Positions 4,024 through 5,543 of a DNA stretch of 5,543 nt are shown here, one piece after another (the first letter of the stretch is position 1; each line of letters opens with the position of its first letter). Location: NCBI GenBank assembly GCA_025922995.1, contig JAICGT010000098.1, positions 1-5,543 on the forward strand, read 5' to 3'. A program made the position numbers and the translations under genes. The notes beneath the pieces were generated by a model, which saw only the letters and a program-made list of their open reading frames with translations, searched no databases and was not told the origin of the DNA. The stretch comes from Fimbriimonadales bacterium. GTDB lineage: Bacteria > Armatimonadota > Fimbriimonadia > Fimbriimonadales > ATM1.

Positions 4024-4332
4024 ATGAGCAAGAGACTTTACGTCGGTAACCTGCCGCAATCGGCTGACAAGCTCGGCTTGGAAAAACTATTCGGGCGTTG
4101 CGGAACCGTCAATTCCGCGAACGTCATCACCGATCGCGTGTCCGGGCGAAGCAAGGGATTTGGTTTTGTTGATATGGCATACGATAACGAGGCCCTAAAA
4201 GCAATTGACGAACTGAATGGCAGCGACTTCGATGGATCGTCACTGATCGTGAACGAAGCCAAGCCTCAGCGAAGCAACCAATCGGGTGCAGGTGGAACTC
4301 GTCGGCCGGGGCCGCCGCGAGGTCGTTGGTAA
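4024..4332 (+). CDS. RRM RNA-binding protein with Gly/Arg-rich tail (rrm3)
   Basis: This 102-residue protein has one classical RRM at residues 4-80 and a disordered basic tail. RNP2 is LYVGNL (5-10) and RNP1 is KGFGFVDM (44-51). All three RNA-stacking aromatics are present: Tyr6, Phe46 and Phe48. The end of the fold reads LIVNEAKP, followed by a Gly/Arg/Pro/Ser tail (about 82-102). This resembles the small glycine-rich Rbp proteins of cyanobacteria and other bacteria, several of which are cold-induced. The ATG at 4024 has GAGG at 4013-4016, 7 nt upstream. The gene follows the paralogous rrm2 by 182 bp in the same direction but is far less like it than rrm2 is like rrm1. It likely binds single-stranded RNA in the cytoplasm; targets unknown. 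Confidence 0.95.
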   Translation: MSKRLYVGNLPQSADKLGLEKLFGRCGTVNSANVITDRVSGRSKGFGFVDMAYDNEALKAIDELNGSDFDGSSLIVNEAKPQRSNQSGAGGTRRPGPPRGRW

Positions 4333-4354
4333 GGCGAGCCATTCAACGCGCCTT
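4331..4354 (+). terminator. Candidate terminator hairpin overlapping the rrm3 stop
   Basis: AAGGCG (4331-4336) and CGCCTT (4349-4354) form a 6-bp stem with a 12-nt loop, beginning inside the TAA stop codon. Only a very short T-run is attached, so efficiency is doubtful. Confidence 0.35.
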
Positions 4355-4526
4355 TCCGTCGGTTTGCGGGTCTCCCTCGAAGTCTGTAATGACCTGTCGA
4401 CCGAAGTAACCGATGGCGCGAACGACGCAGTCGCCTGATACGCGGAGTCCGGCACCGCCAACATGACCTGCCCCGTGGAAGGCGGCCGCGTTCCGAGAGC
4501 TCACTCTACATGAACCTGGGGAGTTC

Positions 4527-5543
4527 ATGACAAACGCACGTTGGCCGGTCGTCGTGATGCTTGCGCCGTTGCTGCTGGCGGCAGCGGAAGGCGAAGTCTC
4601 GTTGAAACTCGGCGAGCACGGCTATCTCACCCTGCCGGGTCTCGACGTGATCGTGTTCGACGACATCTACCCCGACGGCCATCAGACGGGGGTGACGATC
4701 ATCCAGCATGGGCGGCGCGTCGCCGCCAACGGCGACCTGCGCCTGGAACCGGAGCCGGGTCAATGGTCGCCAATGCCGGCGTCGGCCGGCGATCGCTCGA
4801 CGGACCCGGCGACCGGAACCATACGGCAGACACTGCGCTATCCCGACCCCGCGAAGAACGGTCATGGCTTCAATCCCATCTTTTATCCCGACCTCGAACT
4901 CGAGTACAGCGTGTCCGTCACGCCCGCAGGCGGCAACAGCTTTCGCATCAGCGTCGATCTTGCGGAGCCGCTTCCGCCCGAATGGGTCGGCAGTGCCGGC
5001 TTCAACATGGAGCTGTTTCCCGGCGAACTGTTCGGCCGGGCGTGGCTGATGGACGGTCAAACGGGACTTTTCCCTCGACAACCCAATGGCCCGGTCGCGT
5101 TGCCCGAGGGCAAGACGATGCCGGTCCCTCGCAATGCGCAGGAGAACGGGCCGGTACAGGACCCCAATCGCCAGCCGCTTGCACTTCCGCTTGCGACGGG
5201 GCAGCGCCTGACAGTCGCGCCCGAAACGGAGATGCAGCGCATCCATTTCGAGAACGTGGGCGCGGGAGAACTCCAGCTCATCGACGGCCGGTCGGCACAC
5301 AACAACGGCTGGTTCGTCGTGCGCACACCGATTGCCGCAGGTGCGACGGAGAACGCCGTCGAATGGATCGTGACGGCGAATACCGTGCCGGGCTGGTCGT
5401 ACGCGCCCGTCATCCAGGTTTCGCAGATCGGCTACGCGCCAGCCCAACCGAAGCGCGCCGTGATCGAGCTGGCGCAAGAGAGCGTGCTGCTCGACGAGGC
5501 GGTTTTGTACCGCTTGACGGCGGAGGGGCGCGAGCACGTCCTC
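4527..5543 (+). CDS. Glycoside hydrolase family 9-type exported protein, N-terminal part
   Basis: 339 codons are open to the right edge. The start ATG at 4527 follows GGGGAG (4518-4523) at a short 3-nt spacing; no other in-frame start lies nearby. Residues 1-20 look like a signal peptide: Arg5, a hydrophobic core (VVVMLAPLLL) and an AAA cleavage site before Glu21, so the product is probably periplasmic or secreted. Residues 21-295 are rich in short beta-like stretches, Pro, Gly and Asn; I do not recognise this module. Residues 297-315 (QVSQIGYAPAQPKRAVIEL) match the opening of the Ig-like CelD_N domain that precedes the catalytic domain of many bacterial GH9 enzymes. These hydrolyse beta-1,4-glucans or related sugars with inversion. 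The catalytic (alpha/alpha)6 barrel would lie outside, so activity cannot be judged. It is not obviously linked to the RNA-binding genes. Confidence 0.8.
   Translation, partial: MTNARWPVVVMLAPLLLAAAEGEVSLKLGEHGYLTLPGLDVIVFDDIYPDGHQTGVTIIQHGRRVAANGDLRLEPEPGQWSPMPASAGDRSTDPATGTIRQTLRYPDPAKNGHGFNPIFYPDLELEYSVSVTPAGGNSFRISVDLAEPLPPEWVGSAGFNMELFPGELFGRAWLMDGQTGLFPRQPNGPVALPEGKTMPVPRNAQENGPVQDPNRQPLALPLATGQRLTVAPETEMQRIHFENVGAGELQLIDGRSAHNNGWFVVRTPIAAGATENAVEWIVTANTVPGWSYAPVIQVSQIGYAPAQPKRAVIELAQESVLLDEAVLYRLTAEGREHVL

Noticed and set aside
4506..5537. 343-codon open frame on the minus strand across the GH9 region
   Set aside because: It is the antisense shadow of a GC-rich gene. The plus-strand frame has a ribosome binding site, a signal peptide and a CelD_N motif; the minus-strand product is Arg/His-rich with no recognisable motif.

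Overview
The window comes from a GC-rich bacterial chromosome, most likely a proteobacterium of the beta or gamma class. The reasons are high G/C at third codon positions, Shine-Dalgarno-led genes, a classical short-chain dehydrogenase, and small RRM proteins beside a CspA-type cold-shock protein. Nothing here fixes a genus. I see no rRNA, tRNA, CRISPR array or insertion sequence.

Layout from left to right: (1) 1-559, minus strand: the N-terminal 186 codons of a short-chain dehydrogenase/reductase that runs off the left edge. (2) 787-1313, minus strand: a probable two-gene operon of a small RRM RNA-binding protein (rrm1) followed 17 nt later by an unrecognised 85-residue protein. (3) 1501-2370, minus strand: an XRE-type helix-turn-helix regulator with a long unassigned C-terminal half. 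It is divergent from (4) 2550-2873, plus strand: a small protein resembling ABM/dimeric alpha-beta-barrel monooxygenases. Between them lies a repeat-rich control region with two candidate promoters whose -35 boxes abut. (5) 3037-3243, minus strand: a CspA-family cold-shock protein with a long leader. It is divergent from (6) 3587-3841, plus strand: a second small RRM protein (rrm2), a paralogue of rrm1. (7) 4024-4332, plus strand: a third RRM protein (rrm3) with the classical RNP motifs and a Gly/Arg/Pro-rich tail. (8) 4527-5543, plus strand: the N-terminal 339 codons of a probably exported glycoside hydrolase family 9-type protein that runs off the right edge.

The main signal is the middle of the window. 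Four small single-stranded-nucleic-acid-binding proteins (three RRM, one cold-shock domain) lie within about 3.3 kb. All four have a leader segment that can base-pair with the ribosome binding site or start codon. The rrm3 leader has a 10-bp bulged hairpin; rrm1, rrm2 and csp each have a 7-bp perfect complement. This suggests an RNA-chaperone or cold-adaptation locus with translational, possibly temperature-dependent or autogenous, control. The genes and complementarities are seen in the sequence; the regulatory reading is inference. The two outer genes (SDR and GH9) look like unrelated metabolic neighbours.
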